DNA from: Aliitabrizicola sp041905595
GTDB lineage: Bacteria > Pseudomonadota > Alphaproteobacteria > Rhodobacterales > Rhodobacteraceae
Assembly (NCBI GenBank): GCA_041905595.1
Contig: JAYRKT010000023.1
Location: forward strand, 1 to 64,000
Reading direction: 5' to 3'
Length of the DNA: 64,000 nt
Part shown: piece after piece, positions 33,981-42,702 of the stretch
How positions within the stretch are numbered: the first letter of the stretch is position 1
Layout: each line of letters starts with the position of its first letter
Program-made: the position numbers and the translations under genes
Notes under the pieces: model-generated
The model's input: the letters and a program-made list of their open reading frames with translations, nothing else
What the model was told of the DNA's origin: nothing
Database searches by the model: none

Positions 33981-35201
33981 TCAGTTCTTGAATGGCAGGA
34001 TAAGATGGTCGGGTCCATAGGGAAATCCGGTGATGTTCCGATTGCCGTCTTCGGTGATGACGAGGATGTCATGCTCGCGGTAGCCGCCCGCACCCGGTAG
34101 ATGGTTGGGAATGGTGATCATGGGTTCCATCGACACGACCATGCCCGGTTCAAGCACAGTCTCGCAGTCTTCGCGAAGCTCCAGCCCGGCCTCGCGGCCG
34201 TAGTAGTGGCAGAGAACTCCGAAGGAGTGGCCATAGCCGAAACTGCGGTACTGCAAGAGATTTTCCGCGGCATACATCTCGTTCAACTCGCGTGCCACGT
34301 CGCAGCAGCGGTTGCCCGGCACCAGAAGTTCCTTGCCGCGGTCATGGACCCTGCAATTGAACTCCCACAGCCGCAGGTGTTCGTCGGTCGGCTGGCCCGC
34401 GAACATCGTGCGCTCCAGCGCGACATAGTATCCCGCGACCATCGGGAAGCAGTTCAGCGACAGGATGTCGCCCTGCTCAATCCTGCGGCTTGTGACCGGA
34501 TTATGGGCACCGTCAGTATTGATCCCCGACTGGAACCAGGTCCAGGTATCGAGCAGTTCGCCATGCGGCCATATCTTGGCGATCTCGCGCACCATCGTCG
34601 CGGTCGAATGGAGCGCCACCTCGTGTTCGGGCGTCCCAACCGTGGCCGCCTCGGCGCAGGCGGCGCCCCCGATATCGGCGATACGGGTCATCTTCTCGAT
34701 ATGCGAGATCTCGGCAGCAGACTTGATCATGCGCTGACGCATCGCCCCTTGGGCAATGTCGACGAATTCCACCGAGGGGAATTCCGACTTGAGCAAGGCG
34801 AGGGTGTCGATGCTGATGTGATCGAATTCGATTCCAAGCCGGCGTACGCCCGGGATCAGACCACGGACGGCATGAAAGTAGTTGTCCTTCTGCCAGTCTG
34901 TGTAGGTGATGTTGCGCCCGCCGAAGGTCCGACGCCACGGCTGGCCGCCGTCGATGCCGGCGCTGATCGACGTGGTCTTGTCATGGTCGACGACAAGGCC
35001 ATAGCGGCGCCCGAAGTAGCAATACAGGAAGTCACTGTAATAATTGATGTTATGGTACGAGGTGAACAGCGCTGCGTCGATCCCGCTGTCGGCCATGTGG
35101 CGACGGATCGCTGATAGCCGCCGCTCCATCTCGCTGGCAGGAAAGGTTGGCGTAACGGCAGTTCCGTTGCCCACATAATCCTGAAGCCGTTCGCGCTGCA
35201 T
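33981..35201 (-). CDS. Creatinase (creatine amidinohydrolase)
   Basis: 406 residues, as in Pseudomonas creatinase (about 403). Long stretches match that enzyme as I recall it: FTSYHNINYYSDFLYC, ISAGIDGGQPWRRT, DTWTWFQSGINTDGAHNPVT (with the catalytic His), RSFGYGHSFGVLCHYYGREA and GAGGYREHDILVI. It has the pita-bread (aminopeptidase P/creatinase) fold and hydrolyses creatine to sarcosine and urea without metal. First gene of an operon with a full ABC importer. No creatininase or sarcosine oxidase (SoxBDAG) gene is visible in the window. Confidence 0.93.
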   Translation of the reverse strand: MQRERLQDYVGNGTAVTPTFPASEMERRLSAIRRHMADSGIDAALFTSYHNINYYSDFLYCYFGRRYGLVVDHDKTTSISAGIDGGQPWRRTFGGRNITYTDWQKDNYFHAVRGLIPGVRRLGIEFDHISIDTLALLKSEFPSVEFVDIAQGAMRQRMIKSAAEISHIEKMTRIADIGGAACAEAATVGTPEHEVALHSTATMVREIAKIWPHGELLDTWTWFQSGINTDGAHNPVTSRRIEQGDILSLNCFPMVAGYYVALERTMFAGQPTDEHLRLWEFNCRVHDRGKELLVPGNRCCDVARELNEMYAAENLLQYRSFGYGHSFGVLCHYYGREAGLELREDCETVLEPGMVVSMEPMITIPNHLPGAGGYREHDILVITEDGNRNITGFPYGPDHLILPFKN

Positions 35202-35271
35202 CTGCCCTCTCCTGAACCACGATTTCCAGCGTCGAACCTGCGGCCAGTTTCATGGCTTGTCAAAAGACCGA

Positions 35272-35291
35272 TTCTCATGTCGGGATGAGAA
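35272..35291. promoter_or_regulatory. Inverted repeat between creatinase and lysR
   Basis: TTCTCAT-GTCGGG-ATGAGAA, perfect 7-bp arms, in the 108-nt divergent gap; a CTAAT element of the kind bound by GcvA lies 3 nt further (35295-35299). Likely binding site of the adjacent LysR/GcvA-type regulator. Confidence 0.5.
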
Positions 35292-35309
35292 AAACTAATA
35301 GGGTGCCGC

Positions 35310-36203
35310 ATGACCCAAGCTCCGCTCAATGCGCTCCGGGCATTTGACGCCGTCGTCAGGGCCGGTTCGTTCAAGTCGGCGGCCGAGATGCTGTTCGTCA
35401 CGCAATCGGCCGTAAGCCATCAGGTCCGCCATCTCGAGGACTGGCTCGGCCGGTCGCTGTTCGATCGCTCGGGCCCGCGCCCCCGGCTTCTGCCGGAAGG
35501 GGAGGAATTGGCCCGGACGCTGGCCCTGTCATTCGACGGAATCGAGGCCGCCTGCCTGCGCCTGCGACGCGCGTCCGAAGAACCTCGCCTGGTAATCGCG
35601 GCAATCCCCTCTGTCGCGCTCTGCTGGCTCATTCCAAGGCTCGCGGGATTTCGTGCCGCCCATCCGGACGTCGCAACGCGGATCGTCTATGCCTTCCACC
35701 GGCAGGAGATCGACTTTTCCGATGTCGATCTTGCTTTCATCTATGCCCCCCAAAACGCGGTTGCCGAGGGGCACGTCCAGGCCGAGCTGTTTTTTCCGGG
35801 GACCAGCGTTCCAGTGAGCAGCCCGAAGCTTGCGACTGGTCCGGTCGAACCTGAGGCAATGGCCCGCATGACGCTTCTTCACGACACCGACGGTGCAGAA
35901 TGGCTCGATTGGTTCCGTCAGGCGGGCGTCGAGGGACTGGTTCTGCCGGAAGGGCCGGCCTTTCAGGATTTCAACCTGCTGCGTGCGGCGGCGCTGGCAG
36001 GCCAAGGCGTGGCGCTTTGCCCCTACGCCATGATCCGCGACGACCTTCTGGCCGGGCGGCTCAGCCAGCTTTCGTCAGTCACCGCGAATCCAGAGAGCGG
36101 CTACTATCTCGTCCGCTCGTCTGCCACCGGGCGTCACGACGCCGCAATCCGGGCCTTCCGCGACTGGGCCTTCGCCGAACGCGAAAACAGTCTGAGTGTG
36201 TGA
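35310..36203 (+). CDS. LysR-family regulator, GcvA-like
   Basis: 297 residues. The N-terminus PLNALRAFDAVVRAGSFKSA and VTQSAVSHQVRHLEDWLG is typical of the GcvA subgroup. The effector domain ends near LRAAALAGQGVALCPYAMIR. Divergent from creatinase, so probably its regulator, possibly responding to creatine or sarcosine/glycine. Confidence 0.9.
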   Translation: MTQAPLNALRAFDAVVRAGSFKSAAEMLFVTQSAVSHQVRHLEDWLGRSLFDRSGPRPRLLPEGEELARTLALSFDGIEAACLRLRRASEEPRLVIAAIPSVALCWLIPRLAGFRAAHPDVATRIVYAFHRQEIDFSDVDLAFIYAPQNAVAEGHVQAELFFPGTSVPVSSPKLATGPVEPEAMARMTLLHDTDGAEWLDWFRQAGVEGLVLPEGPAFQDFNLLRAAALAGQGVALCPYAMIRDDLLAGRLSQLSSVTANPESGYYLVRSSATGRHDAAIRAFRDWAFAERENSLSV

Positions 36204-36259
36204 GCCCTCGCCCCAGACGTCTCCGGGCTGATCACCGTTTTCGCCGGCCCGATTGCCGA

Positions 36260-37582
36260 TCAGGGGGATGGCGGGGCGTCAGGCCCGCTTTTCCTTGGCT
36301 CGCGGACCGGAAGCATGAACAGGAACCCGAGCACGAAGGAAACCGCGACAACCGCAATCCCGGCCTTCTGGTTCTGGGTCGCGAGCGTCACCCACCCCAC
36401 CAAAGCCGACCCCAAAGGCCCGGTGGCGCGTCCAGCCAGCGCGTAGAGGCCGAAGTATTTCGTGACCATGTCGGGCGGGGCAAGACGCGACATCAGGCTG
36501 CGCCCCGACGCCTGCACTGGACCGAAGAACACCCCGAGGATGCAGGACGCGATCCAGAACGCCCGTTGCGAGTCAAGGAAAGCGATCGAAAGCGACACTG
36601 CGGCAAGCGCAACGATCGACACCATGACCACTGGCTTGGCCCCGATCCAGTCGTCGATCCAGCCAAACACAAATGCGCCGGTTCCGGCGGCGACGTAAAT
36701 CGAGACCCCGAAAAACAGCATCTGCGTATCGCTGAACCCGAAGGCACCCTTGGCTACGAGAGGCCCGAAGATGAAGATCGAGTTCACCCCGTCGGCAAAG
36801 AACATGTGGGCCAGCAGCAGCCAAGCGATCGAAGGAGTCTTGGGCAGTTTGCGGATCGTCTGCCAGATGTCCGCCAGGCCCTTCCTTACGATGGTGGCAG
36901 CGCGTTCCGGCGAAGGCCGCTCCTTTGGGCCAAGCAGGACCAGCGGCGCGCCGAAGACCAGAAACCACAGCGCGCTGACCGGGCTGGACAGGCGTGACGG
37001 CTCGGCCTGGGCCGGGTCGAGGCCCAGAAGCGGCGGATCGGGGATCACCAGCAGGACGTAAACGAGCGCGATCGACGCAAGACCGCCGAAATAGCCGGCG
37101 GCCCAGCCCATCCCCGACACGCGCCCGCGCTTTTCCGCCGGCGCCACGTCGGTCAGCAGCGCGTTGTAGAAGACATATCCCAGCTCGAACCCGGCATTTG
37201 ACACGGCAAGCAGGACCAAGGCGAGCGTCAGCGAGGATGGCTCCGGTCGGACCCACCACATGGCACCGGTCGCGACGATGGCGACCAGCGAGCAGACGGC
37301 CAGCCAGGTCCTTCGCCGACCGCTCTGGTCTGCCAACGCCCCAAGCATCGGGCTGAGAAGGGCAACGCCGATCGCCGAGATCGAAATCGCGAAACCCCAT
37401 TTCGCCTGCCCATGCACCGGATCGTCGGCAACACGGGAAAGGAAGTAGGGCGCAAAGACGAACGACAGCACAACAGCGCCGTAGGCGGAGTTTGCCCAGT
37501 CATACATGCACCAGTAGAGGATTTGCCGGCGGCTGCCCGTCACGGGCCCGGCCTTCGCGGAGAGCGTGGATACCTCTGCCAT
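36260..37582 (-). CDS. MFS transporter, UMF1 family
   Basis: 440 residues, about 12 membrane helices. The N-terminal YWCMYDWANSAYGAVVLSFV is the hallmark of the UMF1 (Atg22-like) family, whose substrates are poorly known. The ATG lies 1 nt after the stop of the upstream acyltransferase fusion (TGAGATG), so the two genes are translationally coupled and may work on the same lipid or acyl compound. Confidence 0.88.
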   Translation of the reverse strand: MAEVSTLSAKAGPVTGSRRQILYWCMYDWANSAYGAVVLSFVFAPYFLSRVADDPVHGQAKWGFAISISAIGVALLSPMLGALADQSGRRRTWLAVCSLVAIVATGAMWWVRPEPSSLTLALVLLAVSNAGFELGYVFYNALLTDVAPAEKRGRVSGMGWAAGYFGGLASIALVYVLLVIPDPPLLGLDPAQAEPSRLSSPVSALWFLVFGAPLVLLGPKERPSPERAATIVRKGLADIWQTIRKLPKTPSIAWLLLAHMFFADGVNSIFIFGPLVAKGAFGFSDTQMLFFGVSIYVAAGTGAFVFGWIDDWIGAKPVVMVSIVALAAVSLSIAFLDSQRAFWIASCILGVFFGPVQASGRSLMSRLAPPDMVTKYFGLYALAGRATGPLGSALVGWVTLATQNQKAGIAVVAVSFVLGFLFMLPVREPRKSGPDAPPSP

Positions 37583-37583
37583 C

Positions 37584-40220
37584 TCAGCCCACCTCGACGC
37601 CGTTCTGCCGGGCCAGTTCGATCAGTCGATCGCGCAGGGCATCGGCGATGGCTTCTGCCGGACTGGTCACGTCCCCCTTGTCCGCAAGCAGGTCCTGCGC
37701 GCTGCAGGCCGGTCCGAAGGCCACGTGAACCGGGCGGAGCCGCGGCCACTTCAGCGTTCTCGGCCAGGCCTCGAAGGTTCCCTTGACGAAGACCGGCAAG
37801 GCGGGCGCGTCCGAGCCAAGCATCACATGGCCAATGCCGGCATGGAACGGCAAGAGGTGCCCGTCGCCGGACCGCCAGCCTTCGGGGAACCAGACGACAA
37901 CATTGCCGGCCGACAGCGCTGACAGGGCCATCCCGACCGCCGATGCCGGGGACGCATCATCGACCGGATACAGCCGCAGCGCACGCGCGGCCCTGGGCTT
38001 CAACCAGCCCCCCTTCACACGCGACTGGGCGGCAGCCCAGACCGTCCGCCGCCGGACTGCCGGGGGCAGGGCCGCCGCGACCGATGAGGGGTCCATCAGG
38101 CTAACATGGTTGGGGCAAAGCACGCAGGGTCCGTCCTGCGGCAGGTTCTCAAGACCCGAAACCGTCAACGAGAAGCCAAGGCGTAGCGTCGCGCGGTTAA
38201 GCGCAAAAACGATCTCTCCGAAGAGCCGCTCGACGGTCGAAAGGGGGGCGAACCAATGCGCCTTTTCGGCGGCAGCCCTCGACTCATCAAGCTCCTGCAG
38301 CGTTGGGTTTGCGGCTTTCTCGCTTACCTTCGCGAGAAGGTCGCGCACCGTGCCGATCGCTGCGATATCCGCCGCGTCCAGCCGTGCGCCTGTCGCCTCC
38401 TCGATGGCAACCGAGAGGGTCATCCAGGCAAAAGAATCGAGGCCGAGGTCCAGCTGCATGTGGCTGTCCAGCGCAAGTCCCTGGCCATGATCCCGTTTCA
38501 GCAGTTCCCACACCTTGTCGCGAGGCGCACCTGCAAGCCACGACCGGTCGGCATCCGAAAGCTCGGCAGTCGGACCATCGCGGCGCCCTGTCAGCGCCCG
38601 TTCGTAAAGCGGCGGCAAGGCGAAGCGCCTCAGCTTGCCAAGGCGTGTGCGGGGCAAGGGGTCGCGGGACAACGCAAAGCCCGAAAGCCGCCAGGTCGAT
38701 GGCAATGAAGTCGCCACCGAGCCGAGCCCGACGCGGACGGCATCATAAGGGTCGATCGTCTCGAACTTGCCGACCTCGGCCATGTTCGGCACCACCAGCG
38801 CGACAAGCCCGCCGTTCCGCTCCAGCACCGCGATCTCTCCGATCTGGGGGATGGCAAGGTAGGCGCGTTCGACGTCCTCGGGAAAAACCTTGTCCCCGCC
38901 CGCCAGAACGATGCGTTCCTTTATCCTGCCTGTGACGAACAGGAAGCCGTCCTTGTCGACACGTCCAAGATCCCCGGTGCGAAAGAATCCGTCGGGCGTA
39001 AATGCAGTGCTGTTCGCCTCCGGGTTGTTGAGGTACCCCGAAAACAGCGATGGCCCCTTGAGAAGGATTTCACCTACCCCGTCTGCGGCAGGGGCGTCGA
39101 TGCGGAGTTCGCAGCCATCAAGCGGCTTTCCGACCGATCCGGCGCGCTTCGCCGAAATCGGCCCGCAGACCGAGGCCGCCGTTTCCGCAAGGCCATAGCC
39201 CGAGCGGACATCCCATCCAAAGGCCTCAAGCATCTCGGTCGTTTCGGCGGTCAGGTTCGCGCCGCCCGAGATCAGCATGCGCAAGTCACGCCCGATTGTG
39301 CGCCGCAACGGGGCAAGCAACTGATGCCCGATCCTGCCGCCCGTCAGCCTCCGCAGCCTGATCGACAGGGCAATGAGCATCCTGACCAGACGCGCCGCCA
39401 GTCTTCCTTTGGATGCGGCGCGCGACTGGATGCCGAGAAGCATCGCGTCGTAAAGCCTTGGCACCCCGACAATCAGGGTCGGAGGACAAAGCTTCAGCGC
39501 CTCGGCGATATGCGGCCCCGAAGGACTTTCCGGCAGGATGATCCTCGCGCCGAGGGTGACTGTTGTCAGCACGGCGGTGATCCAGGGATAGACATGGTGC
39601 ATCGGCAGAGGCATCAGCACGCGGTCCGAGGCATCCAGCAAGCCGCTTTGGCTGATGGTGCGGGCGTTCCAGCCGAGATTGCCCTGGGTCAGATAGAAAC
39701 TCTTGGGCGTTCCCGTGGTGCCCGAGGTGCGGAAAAGCGCAAGCGGCGCGGTGTCTTCTAGGTCGGGAAGGGCGGGGGCGTCTGAAACCGGAGTGATCGC
39801 ATCAATTCCGAGTGTCGGGATCCGTCCTTCGAACTCCTCGCGCGTCGCGGCGTCGATGAGGACGAGTTTCGCTTCGGATGCGGCGGCCTGCTCTAGCGCC
39901 TCCTTGGCGGAAATCAGGGAGTCGAGCGGGGCAAGGATGACGCCCTTCAGATGACAGGCCAAGCCGGCCGCGATCCAGCCCGCCGAATTGGGCGCCCAGA
40001 TCGCTACCACATCGCCCCGCGAGACACCGCTCGTCTCGAGCGCCCGACAGGCGCCGTAGATCAGCTGGACGAAATCACTGCCACTGAACGTGCGGGCCTC
40101 GCCTCTGGTCACCGTGGTCAGGAAAGGTGCACTCCCGAGACGGTTCAAGGCCTTGACAGCATCTGCGGCCTGCCAAATCGAGACAGAACCGCTTTTCGGC
40201 CCCTTGGACTGGTCATCCAT
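37584..40220 (-). CDS. AMP-forming acyl ligase - acyl carrier - PlsC acyltransferase fusion
   Basis: 878 residues in three modules. About 1-540 is an AMP-binding ligase (ALFRTSGTTGTPKSFYLTQ at 161-179; FFRTGDLGRVDKDGFLFV later). About 555-640 is a carrier domain with phosphopantetheine Ser in LGLDSFAWM. About 690-878 is a PlsC-type acyltransferase with NHVSLMD (HX4D) and WFPEGWRSGDG. This could activate a fatty acid, hold it on the carrier and pass it to a lysolipid, as Aas-like systems do. ATG 40220 is preferred for spacing to GGGGGAGG; ATG 40226 is too close. Divergent from hupT. Confidence 0.88.
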   Translation of the reverse strand: MDDQSKGPKSGSVSIWQAADAVKALNRLGSAPFLTTVTRGEARTFSGSDFVQLIYGACRALETSGVSRGDVVAIWAPNSAGWIAAGLACHLKGVILAPLDSLISAKEALEQAAASEAKLVLIDAATREEFEGRIPTLGIDAITPVSDAPALPDLEDTAPLALFRTSGTTGTPKSFYLTQGNLGWNARTISQSGLLDASDRVLMPLPMHHVYPWITAVLTTVTLGARIILPESPSGPHIAEALKLCPPTLIVGVPRLYDAMLLGIQSRAASKGRLAARLVRMLIALSIRLRRLTGGRIGHQLLAPLRRTIGRDLRMLISGGANLTAETTEMLEAFGWDVRSGYGLAETAASVCGPISAKRAGSVGKPLDGCELRIDAPAADGVGEILLKGPSLFSGYLNNPEANSTAFTPDGFFRTGDLGRVDKDGFLFVTGRIKERIVLAGGDKVFPEDVERAYLAIPQIGEIAVLERNGGLVALVVPNMAEVGKFETIDPYDAVRVGLGSVATSLPSTWRLSGFALSRDPLPRTRLGKLRRFALPPLYERALTGRRDGPTAELSDADRSWLAGAPRDKVWELLKRDHGQGLALDSHMQLDLGLDSFAWMTLSVAIEEATGARLDAADIAAIGTVRDLLAKVSEKAANPTLQELDESRAAAEKAHWFAPLSTVERLFGEIVFALNRATLRLGFSLTVSGLENLPQDGPCVLCPNHVSLMDPSSVAAALPPAVRRRTVWAAAQSRVKGGWLKPRAARALRLYPVDDASPASAVGMALSALSAGNVVVWFPEGWRSGDGHLLPFHAGIGHVMLGSDAPALPVFVKGTFEAWPRTLKWPRLRPVHVAFGPACSAQDLLADKGDVTSPAEAIADALRDRLIELARQNGVEVG

Positions 40221-40273
40221 GTTCATTCCTCCCCCGAGTGCTGCCATGCTAAGCGCGTTGCGCCTCAGGCCAA

Positions 40274-40287
40274 CTGATCCCGATCAA
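40274..40287 (+). promoter_or_regulatory. Candidate FNR/FnrL box upstream of hupT
   Basis: CTGAT-CCCG-ATCAA differs from TTGAT-N4-ATCAA in one base. It lies 95 nt before the hupT start. It overlaps a 6-bp inverted repeat (TCCCGA-TCAAG-TCGGGA, 40278-40294), so a structural role is an alternative. Confidence 0.5.
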
Positions 40288-40381
40288 GTCGGGACCGCCT
40301 GACGGCTCAAGCTTTCTCCGGGGCACATATGCTGGACGGCGGCAGCGGAAGGGGCGTAGATTTCCGATCGAGGATCTCATC

Positions 40382-41713
40382 ATGCCAAGACCATCGCCCG
40401 ATCTCGTCTCCGAGCGGCCCGAACTGTCGGACGCCGTGTGGCTTGACGTGCTGTCGGCGGTGGACAGGACCTATGCCGATCTGGTCGATTACCAGGAACG
40501 TCTGGAAAGCCAGAACGCCGAGCTTGAGGCGATGCGGCGGTTCCTTGGTTCGATCCTGGCGTCGACCTCGGACGTGCTGATCGTCACGAACCGGCAGGGA
40601 TTGGTCGAAGAGATGAGCGCCTCGCTTGCCACGCTGACGGGCCGCCCGTCGGCCAGCCTGCAGGGTGGCCCCGTGACCGGACTGTTCGTCCAGGACCATG
40701 TCCCGGCACTGAACGCTGCGATCCAGACCGTCGCCCGAGAGAGGCGGCCGGTGATGATCGAGGCGGCGCTTGCCACCGGGTCCGGCCCCTCGGAACTCGA
40801 GTTGTCGCTTGCCCCCCGTTTCGACGAACGGGGTCGCGTGGCGGGCCTGGTCCTGACGGGTCGACCGGTCGGCGAATTGCGCCGCACCTACGCTGCGCTT
40901 GAGCGGAGCCATGCCGAACTCAAGGCGGCGCAGGCCCAACTCGTGCGTAACGAAAAGCTTGCCTCACTCGGCAGACTTCTGGCCGGGGTCGCGCACGAAC
41001 TGAACAATCCCATCAGCTTTGTCTATGCCAACGCCCACGCGCTGGAGCGCTATTCCGGCAAGTTCCAGACCTATTTCGACCGCGTGCAGGCCGGGGCGAT
41101 GCGCGAGGAACTGGTCCGCCTTCGCGAAGAGCTCAAGCTGGACCGGGAGGTAAGGAACCTCCGCGACGCCGTGCAGGGCGCGCGTGAGGGGGCAGAGCGC
41201 GTCCGCGATATCGTCGAGGACCTGCGGCGCCTCTCGGCCGACGGATCGGGCGAGTCCGAGGCCTTTGACCTTATGGAGACGGCGAAAATTGCGGCCAGCT
41301 GGGTTCTGCGAGGCGCGCGCAGCAGTGTCCAGGTCCGCTTCGAGGGGGCGAGTGACGTGACGGCTTTTGGTCGCCGCGGCCATATCCAGCAGGTCATCAT
41401 GAACCTGGTGCAAAACGCCGTCGATGCACTGGATGGCCGGACGGACGGATTGGTGACGATCGTGGTAAAGGACGAGGGCGAACGGGTTTCGCTGTCTGTC
41501 CATGACAACGGTCCGGGGGTCCCCCAGGACGCAGAAGGCGCGATCTTCGATCCGTTCTTCACCACCAAGGCCGTGGGAAAGGGGACGGGTCTTGGCCTGT
41601 CGATCAGCCACAAGATCGTCGAGGAACATGGCGGAGAACTGCGGCTTCTTCCTGCCGGCCCCGGTGGCGGCGCCACCTTCCGCTTCGATCTGCCGAAGGG
41701 GACTGCATCGTGA
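40382..41713 (+). CDS. hupT: Hydrogenase regulatory histidine kinase HupT
   Basis: 443 residues, soluble. PAS-like sensor (about 50-160), then a dimerisation/phosphoacceptor helix with His205 in GVAHELNNPISF, and a HATPase domain with N box MNLVQNAVDAL, VHDNGPGVP and GKGTGLGLSI. In R. capsulatus HupT phosphorylates HupR and thereby lowers hupSL expression when H2 is absent, and it associates with HupUV. GTGA overlap with hupU. First gene of the cluster. Confidence 0.95.
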   Translation: MPRPSPDLVSERPELSDAVWLDVLSAVDRTYADLVDYQERLESQNAELEAMRRFLGSILASTSDVLIVTNRQGLVEEMSASLATLTGRPSASLQGGPVTGLFVQDHVPALNAAIQTVARERRPVMIEAALATGSGPSELELSLAPRFDERGRVAGLVLTGRPVGELRRTYAALERSHAELKAAQAQLVRNEKLASLGRLLAGVAHELNNPISFVYANAHALERYSGKFQTYFDRVQAGAMREELVRLREELKLDREVRNLRDAVQGAREGAERVRDIVEDLRRLSADGSGESEAFDLMETAKIAASWVLRGARSSVQVRFEGASDVTAFGRRGHIQQVIMNLVQNAVDALDGRTDGLVTIVVKDEGERVSLSVHDNGPGVPQDAEGAIFDPFFTTKAVGKGTGLGLSISHKIVEEHGGELRLLPAGPGGGATFRFDLPKGTAS

Positions 41714-42702
41714 ACCTTCTCTGGTTGCAATCGGCCGGCTGCGGCGGCTGCACGATGTCGCTTCTCTGCGCGGAAGACCCGAATGTCTTCGACCTTCTCG
41801 ACGGGGCGGGCATCGAGGTGCTCTGGCACCCGGCCCTGTCGGTCGAAAGCGGACAGGAGGTGCTGCGCCTGCTGGAGTCGGTGGAGAGGGGCGAGATCGG
41901 GCTTGATATCCTGTGCGTGGAGGGATCGATCCTGCGCGGACCGAAGGGCACGGGGAAGTTCCAGATGCTGGGCGGCACCGGGCGGTCGATGCTCGACTGG
42001 GTGCGCAGCCTTGCCCCCCGCGCGCACCATGTTGTGGCGGTCGGAACCTGCGCAACCTATGGCGGCATCACCTCGGCGGGCGGCAACCCGGCGGACGCGG
42101 TGGGCCTGCAATACGAAGGGTCCCATCGCGGCGGGGCGCTGGCCCCGGACTTCGTTTCGAAATCCGGCCTGCCGGTCATCAATGTCGCCGGGTGCCCGAC
42201 GCATCCCGACTGGGTCACCGAGACGCTGCTCCTGCTCAAGGCGGGCGAGATCGACCAGACTGCGCTCGACGGCTTCGGCCGGCCGCGGTTCTATGCCGAC
42301 CATCTTGTCCACCATGCCTGCCCGAAGAACGAGTTCTACGAATACAAGGCCAGTGCCCGGCACCTGTCGCAAGCGGGCTGCCTGATGGAGAACCTCGGCT
42401 GCGTCGGTACGCAGGCGGTGGGGGACTGCAACATACGGCCCTGGAACGGCGGCGGCAGCTGCACGCGCGGCGGCTATCCATGCATCGCCTGCACCGCGCC
42501 GGAATTCGAGGAACCGCGCCACCCCTTTACCGAAACGCCCAAGATCGCCGGCATTCCGGTCGGTCTGCCGTCGGACATGCCAAAGGCGTGGTTCATGGCC
42601 CTGGCCTCACTCTCCAAGGCCGCGACGCCCGACCGCATCGCCCGCAACGCCCTGTCCGACCGGATCGCTGTGCCACCCCGGCTGAGGATGCCGCGGCGAT
42701 GA
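41710..42702 (+). CDS. hupU: Regulatory [NiFe] hydrogenase small subunit HupU
   Basis: 330 residues. Starts directly with the Fe-S domain (LLWLQSAGCGGCTMSLLC) with no Tat signal and no C-terminal anchor, as expected for a cytoplasmic H2 sensor. Further Cys ligands in VGTCATYGG, VAGCPTHPDW, HHACPKNEFYEYK and YPCIACTAPEF. GTG start overlaps hupT (GTGA); the stop overlaps hupV (ATGA). Confidence 0.95.
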   Translation: MNLLWLQSAGCGGCTMSLLCAEDPNVFDLLDGAGIEVLWHPALSVESGQEVLRLLESVERGEIGLDILCVEGSILRGPKGTGKFQMLGGTGRSMLDWVRSLAPRAHHVVAVGTCATYGGITSAGGNPADAVGLQYEGSHRGGALAPDFVSKSGLPVINVAGCPTHPDWVTETLLLLKAGEIDQTALDGFGRPRFYADHLVHHACPKNEFYEYKASARHLSQAGCLMENLGCVGTQAVGDCNIRPWNGGGSCTRGGYPCIACTAPEFEEPRHPFTETPKIAGIPVGLPSDMPKAWFMALASLSKAATPDRIARNALSDRIAVPPRLRMPRR

